A stretch of 64,000 nt of DNA. Source: Sciurus carolinensis (Eukaryota > Chordata > Mammalia > Rodentia > Sciuridae). Numbering within the stretch: the first letter of the stretch is position 1; the number at the start of each line of letters is the position of its first letter. Under the pieces are notes generated by a model. The model searched no databases and was not told the DNA's origin. It was given only the letters and a program-made list of their open reading frames with translations. A program made the translations under genes and the position numbers. The DNA lies in assembly GCF_902686445.1 (NCBI RefSeq), contig NC_062228.1, positions 67,808,648 to 67,872,647 of the forward strand, in the 5' to 3' direction. This document shows, in pieces, positions 11,776-22,109 of this stretch.

Positions 11776-12375
11776 TGCTTAAAGCTCTTTGAGGAAGAGA
11801 CCGTGCACACACGCGTGTGTGAGGACGTGGCCATCTGGTGGTGTGTGATTCCTCCTCTCCCACCCTTACACCCGCATGGTCCCCAGGCTGTGCTTGTGCC
11901 GTGGCCTCAGCAACCTCGCACATGAGGCGCCGGATGAGGGAGCACACAGGAACGACAGGCACCTGGGGGCGCCGCTCTACACGTGCCGCACTTGCCTCAC
12001 TTCCACTCCTAGCTGTGGTGCCTTGCTGTTTTCTCTCTTCTCATGGTGTCAGGTGGAGCTGGTGTTGGCACCAAGGCATCTATTTGGGGAGAGAGGCAAG
12101 CAAGGAAGCAAGCAAGGTAGCACCCCTGAGAAAAATAAAGAAGTTGTTCATTTCCAGTCCGCCTCCTATTCTTTCCCATGGTCTCCTTGCTGCAGGTGGC
12201 AACAAGTGGTGGCCTGTATGGTGCATTTGGCACAGTGGGTAAGTACTGAGGAACCTTGTGAGAGTCTCTGGCCAGAGCGGTTTAGGGCGAGGGAAAGTGA
12301 GAAATGGGGTCGGAAATTTTAAAGACCCAAATGACTAAGGTAATGAAAAGATGTATTAAAAAGTAATGGCATGAA
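11776..12375 (+). mobile_element. LTR-like sequence with polyadenylation signal and following leader
   Basis: A GC-rich stretch is followed by AATAAA at about 12134-12139 and then a pyrimidine-rich 60-base segment ending at about 12195 in 'ccttgctgca'. This is the layout of an R-U5 end. A leader-like sequence follows to the L1 start. The U5-like end is repeated in a diverged copy at 15512-15563. I cannot assign a retrovirus family, and no gag is readable. Confidence 0.4.
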
Positions 12376-12599
12376 AGGTTTCAAGATGGCGGACTAGAGG
12401 GCGGCTGCATTTCATGTTGCTCCAGGACGCAGGATTCAAAAGAGGAGATAGTGAGAGACTTGGGACCAACTCATAGCCGTCGGGTGAGTCTCTCCCATTG
12501 GGGAGGTGTCCCGGATGGGGTGGTAGCCCCGGAACGCAGGAAACTTTGTGAAGAAGAGTTGCTCGGTGAGACGCCCCTCCCCCGCTGGAGTGGTAAACA

Positions 12600-13250
12600 C
12601 GAACAACTGGGATCATCGTAGAGGAGGCGGCTCAGCCCAGTGCTTGTACTCCGAGCAACCACTGGGGCTCTGGGCAGCTGCCTGAGGAGGAGCAGAGTGG
12701 CAAGCTGTTTAGACTCAGAACAGCCACTTCTGAACACCGGGGGCCTGCCCAGAGGAAGAGGAGAAGCGTGGCGGGTCGCATGGTCTAGGAGTGACTGCAT
12801 CAGAGCCACAGGTGTTTGCCAGAGGAGGAGCTGCCTGGTGAGCTGTTTGGACTCAGAACGACCACTTCTGAACACCGGGGGGACTGCCCAGAGGAAGAGC
12901 AGGAATGTGGTGGGTCGCTTGGTCTAGGAGTGACTGCATCAGAGCTACAGGCATTTGCCAGAGGAGGAGCTGTGTGGCGAGTTGTTTGGACTCAGAACTA
13001 CCGGTTCTGAACACCGGGGGGTTGCCCGGAGGAAGAGGAGAAGCGCAGCAGGTCGCTTGGTCTAGGAGTGACTGCATCAGTGCCACAGGGGGTTCCTGGA
13101 GGAGGAGGCGAGTGGTGAGTTGTTTGGACTCTAAGCGACCACTCCTGAACACCGAGGGGACTACCCTGAGGAGGAGGAGGAACAGGGTGGGTCACTTGGA
13201 CTTGGAGTGACTGCCTAGGGCTACGGGCGGTTGGTGGGAGGAGGAGACAT
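12600..13250 (+). repeat. 138-139 bp tandem repeats in the L1 5' UTR
   Basis: The landmark 'gtctaggagtgactgcatca' begins at 12783, 12922 and 13060, with a diverged fourth copy at 13199. The spacings are 139, 138 and 139 bp. Each unit also contains 'cttctgaacaccggggg' and a GAGGAGGAG-type purine run. About four and a half units are visible. Tandem monomers in rodent L1 5' UTRs act as internal promoters; that role here is inferred. Confidence 0.88.
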
Positions 13251-13998
13251 GAAGTGATCTGCTTGAACTCCTAGTAACTGCGTTGGAAACTGGGCGGCTG
13301 TCCGGAGGAGGAGGTATGTGGTGGGTCTCTGGGTCTCGGAGCTATTGTACGGGGCTCCAGGTGGTGCTTCAGAGGAGGGGTGAAGATTAGGTGCAGAGCA
13401 GGGTCCCAGGACCGGCTTCTTGCTGGAAGAGCCGCACAGAGACACGCCTAGGGCCGGAGCAAAGTTTCCAGGACTGCGGGCAGCTTCTCTGAGGATAGGC
13501 AGCCTAAGGAGACTCGTCTGCGAAGGGTGAGACTCCCAGGCCCAGGAGGTAGGTCCGGGACCCTGGGAACATTGCAGAGGAAGACAGTCCAGCCCAGGCG
13601 GTAGTTGTAGATTGAGGGGAACCTCTAGGAGGGGAACTGACCAGTGAGACCTCCCCACTGGGTGAGTCTTCCCTGCTGGGTGAGGTTTTCCCACAAGGAT
13701 GGTAAAACCAGAGACAGAGGCACAAACAGGCCTTGCCTCAGCCTGCAGTCTAGTTCCCCTTTGGATGACCATTGGTCAACAAGTGGAGGCACCTCTGCCC
13801 ACTATCAGGGAATATACCCCACCTGAGTGTCTCCAAACCTAGAGAGGCAGCTTCCTTGTGGAGCACCGCATTATCAACTTCCTCCAAGACTGCAGGCTAC
13901 TGAAGCATAAGAGGGGATATACTAGCAATCTTCAGGGACATTATAAGTCAATAGAGGTAATCTGCAATATCTTAAGGACCCACTGATTCCTGAACAAT

Positions 13999-15045
13999 AT
14001 GAGAAAACAAGGGAGGAAAATGCCCCAAACAAATCTAGATGTTACATCAATAAAATCCAACAACAGCATGGCAGAAGAAATGAAAGAAAGGGAGTTCAGA
14101 ATGTACATAATGAAAATGATCAGAGAATCAAATGATGAGATGAAAGAGCAAATGAAGGCATTGAATGATGAGATGAAAGAGCAAATGCAGGCATTGAATG
14201 ATAGCACCAATCGACAGTTAAAAGAGCAAATACAGGAAGCTAAAGATCATTTCAATATAGAGTTAGAGATATTGAAAAATAAACAAACAGAAATCCTTGA
14301 AATGAAGGAAACAATAAACCAAATTAAGAACTCCATAGAAAGCACAACCAATAGGATAGAACACCTGGAAGACAGAACCTCAGATATTGAAGACAAAATA
14401 TTTAACCTTGAAAACAAAGTCGAACAAACAGAGAAGATGGTAAGAAATCATGAACAGAATCTGCAAGAACTATGGGATATCATGAAAAGGCCAAATCTGA
14501 GAATTATTGGGATTGAGGAAGGCTTAGAGAAACAAACCAAAGGAATGAACAATCTATTCAATGAAATAATATCAGAAAATTTCCCAAATCTGAAGAATGA
14601 AATGGAAAATCAAGTTCAAGAGGCTTATAGGACTCCAAATACACAAAATTACAACAGACCCACACCAAGGCATATTATAAGGAAAATACCAAACATACAA
14701 AATAAAGACAGAATTTTAAAGGCTGTGAGAGAAAAGAACCAAATTACATTCAGGGGGAAACCAACACGGATGTCCGCAGATTTTTCAATCCAGACCATAA
14801 AAGCTAGAAGGGCCTGGAACAACATTTACCAAGCCCTAAAAGAAAATGGATGCCAACCAAGAATCTTATACCCAGCAAAACTTACCTTCAAATTTGATGA
14901 TGAAATAAAATCATTTCAGGATAAGCAAAAGCTAAAAGAATTTACAAAAAGAAAGCCAGCATTACAGAATATTCTCAGCAAAATATTCCATGAGGAAGAG
15001 ATAAAACACAGAAAAGCAAATCAGCAAAGGGAGGAATTATCCTAA
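13999..15045 (+). CDS. L1 ORF1 protein (RNA-binding, nucleic-acid chaperone), intact
   Basis: This is an open frame of 348 residues. In L1s this protein trimerises through an N-terminal coiled coil and packages the L1 RNA in the cytoplasm. Residues about 35-150 are heptad-rich (EEMKEREFRMYIMKMIRE onward). Two copies of an 11-residue coiled-coil unit (DEMKEQMKALN / DEMKEQMQALN) lie at about 51-72. The middle (about 155-255) matches the RRM-like domain, with LRIIGIEEG and the conserved RTPN stretch near 210. The C-terminal domain carries RKIPNIQNKDRILKAVREK and the ARRAWNNIYQAL helix. The length is close to that of mammalian ORF1p. The start is the first ATG after the tandem-repeat 5' UTR, and ORF2 follows after 67 bp. 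ORF2 is truncated, so the element itself cannot move. Confidence 0.92.
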   Translation: MRKQGRKMPQTNLDVTSIKSNNSMAEEMKEREFRMYIMKMIRESNDEMKEQMKALNDEMKEQMQALNDSTNRQLKEQIQEAKDHFNIELEILKNKQTEILEMKETINQIKNSIESTTNRIEHLEDRTSDIEDKIFNLENKVEQTEKMVRNHEQNLQELWDIMKRPNLRIIGIEEGLEKQTKGMNNLFNEIISENFPNLKNEMENQVQEAYRTPNTQNYNRPTPRHIIRKIPNIQNKDRILKAVREKNQITFRGKPTRMSADFSIQTIKARRAWNNIYQALKENGCQPRILYPAKLTFKFDDEIKSFQDKQKLKEFTKRKPALQNILSKIFHEEEIKHRKANQQREELS

Positions 15046-15112
15046 AGGAACTGTCCAATAAAGGAGGACGAAGTTGTTCCAAAAAAATAAATAAATAAAT
15101 AAAATTTAAAAA

Positions 15113-15508
15113 ATGAACCAAATGACTGGGAATACAAATCATATCTCAATAATAATCCTGAATGTTAATGGCCTGAATTCATCAATCAGAATACATAGAC
15201 TGGCAGATTGGATTAAAAAGAAAGATCCAACAATATGTTGCCTGCAAGAGACTCACCTCATAGAAAGAGATAACCATAGACTAAAGGTGAATGGATGGGA
15301 AAAAACATACCATGCACATGGACTCAGCAAAAAAGGTGGAGTATCCATCCTCATTTCAGATAATGTGGACTTCAAGACAAAGTTAGTCAGAAGGGATAAA
15401 GAAGGACATTTCATACTCCTTAAGGGAAGCATAAATCAGCAAGATATAACAATCATAAACATCTATGCCCCAAACAGTGGCTCATCCATGTATGTCAAAC
15501 AAATCCTT
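15113..15508 (+). pseudogene. L1 ORF2, N-terminal endonuclease fragment
   Basis: It begins MNQMTGNTNHISIIILNVNG, with the catalytic-site asparagine in LNVNGLN and the metal-binding glutamate in CLQETHL, as in the APE-type endonuclease of L1. Homology ends at residue about 132 (YVKQILL). The frame then runs by chance into LTR-like and minisatellite sequence up to 15973. The RT and C-terminal domains are missing. Confidence 0.9.
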
Positions 15509-15511
15509 CTC

Positions 15512-15563
15512 TTCCCAGTCCGCCTCCGATTCTTTCCTGCAGTCTCGTTGCTGCAGGCGGCAA
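15512..15563 (+). repeat. Diverged duplicate of the LTR-like end at 12152-12201
   Basis: 'cagtccgcctcc.attcttt' and 'ttgctgcagg.ggcaa' align without gaps with 12152-12201, at roughly 80-85% identity by eye. The two copies flank the L1. The 3' copy leads directly into the large minisatellite. Confidence 0.75.
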
Positions 15564-18500
15564 AAACATGGCAGAATGCTTCTCCCTATGATGCACCTGG
15601 CAGAATTATCCTGCCTGTGATGCACTGGCAGAATTCTCCTGCCTGTAATGCACCTGGCAGAATGCTTCTCCCTGATCCAGCACATGGGAGAATTCTCCTC
15701 CCTGTGTCCACACTTGGCACAATGGTGCTCCCTCTGCCCATTCCTGGGCAAATGTTCCTTTATATGCCCACACCTGGCAGAAGGTTTTCCTGTGCCCACA
15801 CCTGGGAGAATGCTCCTCCCAATGCCTACACCTGGCAAAATCCTCCTTTCTGTGCCCACATGTGGCAGAAGCCTCCCCCCTCTTCTACACCAGTCAGAAT
15901 GCTCCTCCCTGTGCTGCACCTGGCAAAATGCTCCTCCCTGTTCCTGTACCTAGCACAAAGACCCGTTCTGTGACCACACCTGGAAGAATGCTCCTCTCTC
16001 TACTGCACATGACAGAATACTCCTCCATGTGCTGCACTTGGCAGATGCTCCTCCTTGTACTGCACATTTCAAGATGCTCCTCCCTGTGAACTTAGATGGC
16101 AGAATGACACACCCTTTGCTCCACCTGGCCAATTCTCCTCCCTATAGCCACACAGGGTAGAGGTCTCCTCCCTGTGCTGCACCTGAGTGAATGCTCCTAA
16201 CTGTGCTGCACCTGGAAACATGCTCCTCCCTGTGTCCACATCTGCCCGAATGCTCCTCCCTGTGCCCGAACATGGCAGAATGCTCTTCCCTGTGCCCGAA
16301 CATGGCTGAGTGCTCTTCCTTGTGTGACATCTTGCAGAATGATTCTCCCTCATTTGATACTTCCACAATGTTCCTCCATGTGTCCACATATGGCAGGATA
16401 CTACTCCCCATGCAGCATCTGGCAAAATTCTCCCTGTACTTACACCTGGCAGAAAGCCCTTCCCTGTGTGGAACCTGGCAGAAAGCTCCTCCATTTTCCT
16501 GAACCTGGTAGAATGCTCCTGCCTGTGCCCACACCTGGCACAATGCTTCCATCTGTGCTGCAACAGGCAGAATGCTCCTCTGTCTCCACCCCTGGCAGAA
16601 TACTCTTCCCTGTGCTACACCTGGCTGAATGATCCTCCCTGTCCAGCACATTGCAAAATCCTCTTCCCTGTGCCCACACCTGGCAGAATGTTCCTGCCTT
16701 GCCCACACCTGGCAGTATGCTCTTCCATGTCCTGCACCTGGCACAATGCTCCTCCCTATGCTGCACCTAGATGAATGCTCCACCCTGTGCCCCACATTGC
16801 AGAATGGTCCACCCTGGGACCACATCTGTCAGAATGCTTCTCCCTCTCCTGAATCAGGCAGAATGCTCCTCCCTGTGCTATACCTAATAGAATGCTCCTC
16901 CCTTTGCCCGCACCTGGAGAATGCTCCTCCTTGTGCTACACAAGACCAGATTCTCCTTTCTCTTCTGCACATTTCTCCCTGTGCTGCACCTGGCAGAATC
17001 CTCCTGTCTGTGTTGCACCAGTATGCATGCTCCTCTCTGTCTCAACACCTGGAGAATGGTGCTCCCTGTGATGCACCTGGTAGAATGTTCTTCCCTATAC
17101 CTGCTCCTGGCAGAATGTTCCTCCCTGTGCCCCAACCTGGCAGAATGCTCCTCCTTGTGACCACACCTGACAGAATATTGCTCCTCTGCTGAACCTGGTA
17201 GAACAATCCTCCCTGCTCTGCACAAGGCAAATTGCTCCTTTCTATGCTGTACATGTCACTAAGCTTTTCCCTGTGCCCACACCTGACTGTAAGCTCTTCT
17301 CTAAGCTCTGCACCTGGCAGAATGCTTCTCACTATGCTGCAAATGGCAGAATGCTCCCCGTTCTTCACCTGACTGAATACTGCCCTGGGAGTCCACACCT
17401 GGAAGGATGTTCCTCCCTGTGCTGCACCTGGCAGATTGCTCCTCCCTCTGCTGCACATGGCCAAATTATCCTTCGCGTACCCTAACATGGCACAATGCTC
17501 CTCCATGTGCCAGGACCTCGCAGAATGCTCCGCCCTGTGCAGCACATGTATGCATGCTCCTCTCTGTCCCCACACCTGGCACAATGATCCTCCCTGCGCT
17601 GCACCTGGCAAAATGTTCCTGTTCCCGATACTGGCAAGATGCTGCTCCCTGTGTCTGAAACTGGTAGAATGCTCGTCCCTATGCTGCAAATGCCAAAATG
17701 CTTCTCCCTGAGACAGCAACTGGCAGAATGCTCCTCCCTCTTCTGCACACGGCAGAATGCTCCTCCCTGTTCCCGCACCTGTATGCTTGCTCCTCCCTCT
17801 GTGCAGATCTGGAAGAATACATCCCGGTTTGTGCACCTGGCTGCATGCTCCTCTGCGTGCTGCACGTGGGAGAAAACTTTTCCCTGTGCCTGCTTCTGGC
17901 AGAATGCTCCTCCTTGTGCTGCACCTGGCAAAACGCTCCTCCCTGTGCTAAACATGAGAGAATACTCTTCCCTGTGGTGCTACTGCCTTCATGCTCCTCC
18001 TTGTCCTGCACCTGGCATAATGCTTCTCCCAGTGACCACAACTGGCAGACAGCTCCTCCCTGTGACTGCACATGGCCAAATGTTCTTCCATGTGCCCATA
18101 TGTGGGAGAATTCTTGTGCTGCACCTGGCAGAAAGCTCCTCCCTATGCCGCACCTGGCAGAAAGCTCCTCCCTGTGCTGCACCTGGCAGAATGCTCCTCC
18201 CTTTGCTCTACATGACAGAATGACCCTGCCTGTGGCCACACCAGGCAGAATGCTACTTTCTGTGCTGAACATGGCAGAAATCTTCTCCCTGTGCTGCACA
18301 TGGCAGAATACTATTCCATTTGCCCTCACATTGGCGAATGCTCCTCCCTTTGCCACACCAGGCAGTATGATCCTCCCTTTGCCCACACCTGGAAGAATGC
18401 TTCTCCCTGTGCCTGCACCTAGCAGAATATTCCTACCTGTGCCCACACCTTGCAGAATGGCCCTGCTGTGCTTCGACTGGGATAATTCTCATCCCTGTAT

Positions 18501-18975
18501 CTACACCTGGCACGATGTTCCTCCCTGTACCCATACCTTGCAGAATTTTCCTCCCTGTGCTGCACCTGAGAGAATGCTCATCCCTTTGCCCAAACCTGGC
18601 AGAATTCTTCCCCTGTGTTGCACCTGGCAGAATGTTCCTCCTTTCACCCGCATCTTTTAGAATGCTCTTTTCTTTCCATGCACCTGGCAGAATTCTCCTC
18701 TCTGTGCTACACCTAGCTGCATGCTCCTCAATGTGCTGCAACTTGCAGAATTCTCCTCTGTACTCGAACTGGCAAAAGCTCCACACTGTGCTGCACCTGG
18801 ATGCATGCTCCTCCCTATGCTGCACATGGCAGAATTCTCCTCCCTGTGCCCTCACGTGCAAGAATGCTCCTCCCTGTCCTGCAAATGAGAATGCTCCTCC
18901 CTGGCCCACACCTGGCAGAATGCTCGTCCTTAAGACCACATTTAGCAGAATGCTCCTTCTTCTGTCTTCACCTGA
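15564..18975. repeat. Large 29-30 bp minisatellite array, about 3.4 kb
   Basis: The unit is approximately 'cacctggcagaatgctcctccctgtgctg'. Exact 29 bp spacing is seen at 18122, 18151 and 18180. Roughly 110-115 units follow each other with substitutions and one- or two-base length changes. The strand is pyrimidine-biased. Several long open frames exist on both strands (for example 17698-18660 on plus and 17836-17042 on minus). They are explained by the stop-poor unit, and I do not regard them as genes. Confidence 0.93.
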
Positions 18976-21610
18976 CTGCGTGCATGTCCTGCTTGAACAA
19001 GATGTGTACCATTTGGTACCTTGCTTTTGTATATTTGGTCTGTTTTCCTCAACAGGAATTACTTTCCATGGGAAACATTCTTGTTATGTCTCCTGAATCC
19101 CAGCTGCACAGAAGAGTGCCTCACCTGCTGGGAGAGGGAGGGGACCTTGAAGCACTCTTGGAGCAGTAAAAGGATATGTCCTTGTGTCACTCTGCCCACT
19201 TGAACCACTCTGGTTTCTCTTTCCACTAAATTCACATGCTGTCCACTGTTCATTTGGGCATCCTAGAAGTCCCCACGGATTTGAGCATCATACTTTGAAG
19301 CCCAAGTTTTCCACGAGGCTGAAATCCAGCCAGAGCCTTGTGCTCCATGTACCCTCTCAGTAGGTAGGTCCCTGTGTGCTCTGATCAGCCTCCCCTGGGA
19401 CCTCTGCTTATGCCAATGTGAAGCCTGTCCCACGTGCTTCTGCCCTTGAGGGGCTTCTCATGGGGAAGGGCTTGCAGAGACATCACAGTCCTCGCCTCGT
19501 GTTCCCCAGATGACCTCCAGTCCCCATGCAGGTGCTGTCACTGCACCTCAGGTGAAAGGACAGACACTTCCCAGCAAGGTGGTGAGGTCATGGAGTCCCT
19601 GACCTTTATCACCTGCCCTCCCCACACCTGCACAATGCTGCCTGGGAACACTGACAGACATCATCATTCAGTTAAGTGTCCATGCCTTCATATCACTCCC
19701 AGATTCTGAGAAGGAGTCTTCCCCAAATGCAGTATCAGACACAGAAGCATGGATCCAGAGGGGATTGGACATGAAACTATGACACTGCTCTCTCCCTCTC
19801 CCTCTCCCTCTCCCCCTTCCTTCCCCCATCCCTCTCGCCCTTCCTTCTACCGTCCCTCTTGCCCTTCCTCTCCCTCTCTCTCTCCTCTCCCAATCTCACT
19901 CTCCACCTCACACACACATTCACAGCAGCTCTTTCAGGAAACACTTCATCTCTCCTTCTTGCTCTGACCTCCCTCTGAGATGTCCTCCCTGGTCCCTGAC
20001 TAACACTCTCTGCTCATTCTGTAGCTTTGCTCTGCAGACCCAGTTGAGCTTAAGGAAGGTGAGTCCCCAGTGGGCACTGGTGTCCAGGTGAAGGTGTGGT
20101 TATGGGCATGGGCACTTTCTTTCCTTCCTTCTGATCCCAGGGAGAGGAGGCAGAGCCCAGGGAGATCATAATGCTAAATCTAAAACTACTCTCCTCTCTA
20201 GAGGGACAGCAAACAGTTGGTTAGAGAAAAGTTAAAACAGTTGTTTCCTGTGTTGAGGATGAAAAGGCGATTGGGGAAATGTGTGAGATCTGTGACGGGG
20301 ACAGAGGAAGGGAGAGGCCAGCCAGGGACCCTGAGTGTCTGGGTCTGACTGTAATAACACTTGGCATCCCAGGCTGTAGACAGATTATGAAGTGCTATGC
20401 TGCTTTTCCATCCCAGAATCAATCTGTTATTCTGAATATCCCCACAAACATTTTCTTATGAAATAGGAAAGAACACCCATTCTCACCATGGATGCTTTGG
20501 ATGGGCAGGTGGGTGCCCTTCCCTGAGGACTCAGGGCACCTATTCTGATCCCGTGTATCCACTTTCCTTTCCCTGTGAATTTCAGCATCTATTTATCAGT
20601 CAGAATTTGAAAACACACCACAGCCTCACGGGCCCAGGCTCCTGTTAGGGACTTGACTTCATGCCAGTCGAAGACTCCTGCTGCAGCCTGACGCCCTGCT
20701 CCCTCGGATGCACTGCAGGCCTGGTCTCTCAGCCATCCCTATGTTCTCCCTTCTGTTGTGCTTACTCTGCCTCACAGTTTCAGCACTATCATGGGGCTGT
20801 AGTTCACTGATGAGTTTAAACTGCCTTCTGTCTTGCAGATGCTGGAAAGAGATCAGTTGTGACACTCTGCACAAACCCCCAAGCCTACAGTTGACTTGAG
20901 TGTGTGCTCCAACTGCACCTCCCACCCCAGCACTCCCAAGGCCAGTGTTTCTGGTGAGGCTCCTTCCAGATACCTTTTCCTCCATCTGGAACCTGCAGAA
21001 AGGTGTCTCCTTACTAACCCCTGCCTGACCAAGTAAGCAACATAATTTATTCCCCGCTGCCCTTTTAAAGCAACCAGCTGCTCTTCGTGGAATATCGCCA
21101 GACACAAGGTGGGTCTCCTCTGCCCACCTCCAACTTCCATTCCACACTGAGCAGCCCTTACCCAAGACTCCAGTGCATTTGTTCAGTGTTCACACGTGAG
21201 TGTGAAGAGAAAAATGTTTTCTCAAATATCGTAAATTGAATATTCAATAAAGCATATCATTACGCTTAAAGTACTACCAAGATAAAAATGGTTAAAGCAA
21301 GCATGTCGGATTAGTAGGTTACATTGTCTAGATGTCTTGCTGAAGAGAAATAGGAAATACAGATGTGTTCAAAACTTATGCACTGCCTGCATTAACTCCT
21401 CCAATATTATGTGGTTTTGAGTTACTTAAATTTTTATTCACATATTCTTGAATTATACTGAAAGGGTTGGTTGTCAGTTCTGTAAATAGACTTTTATATA
21501 TTTCAAATGAATAATGATAAGACATTTGTAAACATGATTGTGGACCACAGCCTAAACTTCCTCTTTCAGGGCTGTAATTTTCATGTCTGTTTCTGTGTTT
21601 TATTTATCTG
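18976..21610. other. Non-coding spacer with a (CCCTCT)n-like tract
   Basis: Unique-looking sequence without a supportable gene. A CT-rich simple repeat lies at about 19788-19900 (CTCCCT repeats). The rest shows only short frames with no recognised content. Confidence 0.5.
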
Positions 21611-21725
21611 AAGCCTGGCATGGTGGTACCAGCCCATAATCCTGGCTACTTGAGAAACTGAGGCAGGAGGATCACAAGTTTGAGGCCCACCTGGGAAACG
21701 TACCCAGACAGTGTAACAATATTAA
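21611..21725 (+). mobile_element. B1-type SINE
   Basis: 'gcctggcatggtggtaccag', 'aatcctggctacttgagaaa' and 'gaggcaggaggatcacaag' are the 7SL-derived B1/Alu core with A and B box positions. It lacks a clear A tail. Confidence 0.85.
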
Positions 21726-22109
21726 ATTGTTGATGGATGGGTTCCTGTTGTCCCCATGGACCATGCTGACCCCAGAAAGAGGAAAAAACTTACTATTTGC
21801 ACTATTTCAGGTAAGTACAAATAGAACAACATAGTGATAATCAAGTGATTTCTTCATTTAACTTTGAAAATTTTTGATTTTGATATGGAATGTGTATACT
21901 ATTTTTAAAGAATCATGGGAAAATACATATGTGTCTACTACTAAATACAGATGAGAACACTTTACAAAGCCAACTTTTCTACCCTTCCATTGTGGCCAGT
22001 CTCTGCCCCAATATTTCTGTCCTTATATAGTTAAAAAAAATATGCTGCACATGTCTGTGTCTTGCCTCTACCTATGGAATATATGCTTGAGAACCACCCA
22101 CTAAAGGCC

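Larger units (their letters stand above)
12380..15508 (+). mobile_element. L1 with intact ORF1, ORF2 cut off in the endonuclease domain
   Basis: It starts with CAAGATGGCGGACTAGAGGG at about 12384, the L1 5' motif. A 1.6 kb 5' UTR with 139 bp tandem repeats follows, then ORF1 (13999-15045), a 67 bp spacer with (ATAA)n, and the first 130 codons or so of ORF2 (from 15113). L1 homology ends at about 15508-15511, where LTR-like and then minisatellite sequence takes over without a poly(A) tail. A later rearrangement is therefore more likely than an ordinary insertion end. Confidence 0.88.

Noticed and set aside
15509..15973. C-terminal half of the 286-codon frame starting at 15113
   Set aside because: After L1 homology ends the frame runs by chance through LTR-like and minisatellite sequence.
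17042..18660. Long open frames of up to 320 codons on both strands
   Set aside because: They lie wholly inside the 29-30 bp minisatellite, occur in several frames on both strands at once, and reflect a stop-poor unit rather than coding constraint.
11580..18975. CRISPR-like regular repeats
   Set aside because: The repeats are adjacent and degenerate with no unique spacers, and the host is a mammal. This is a minisatellite.
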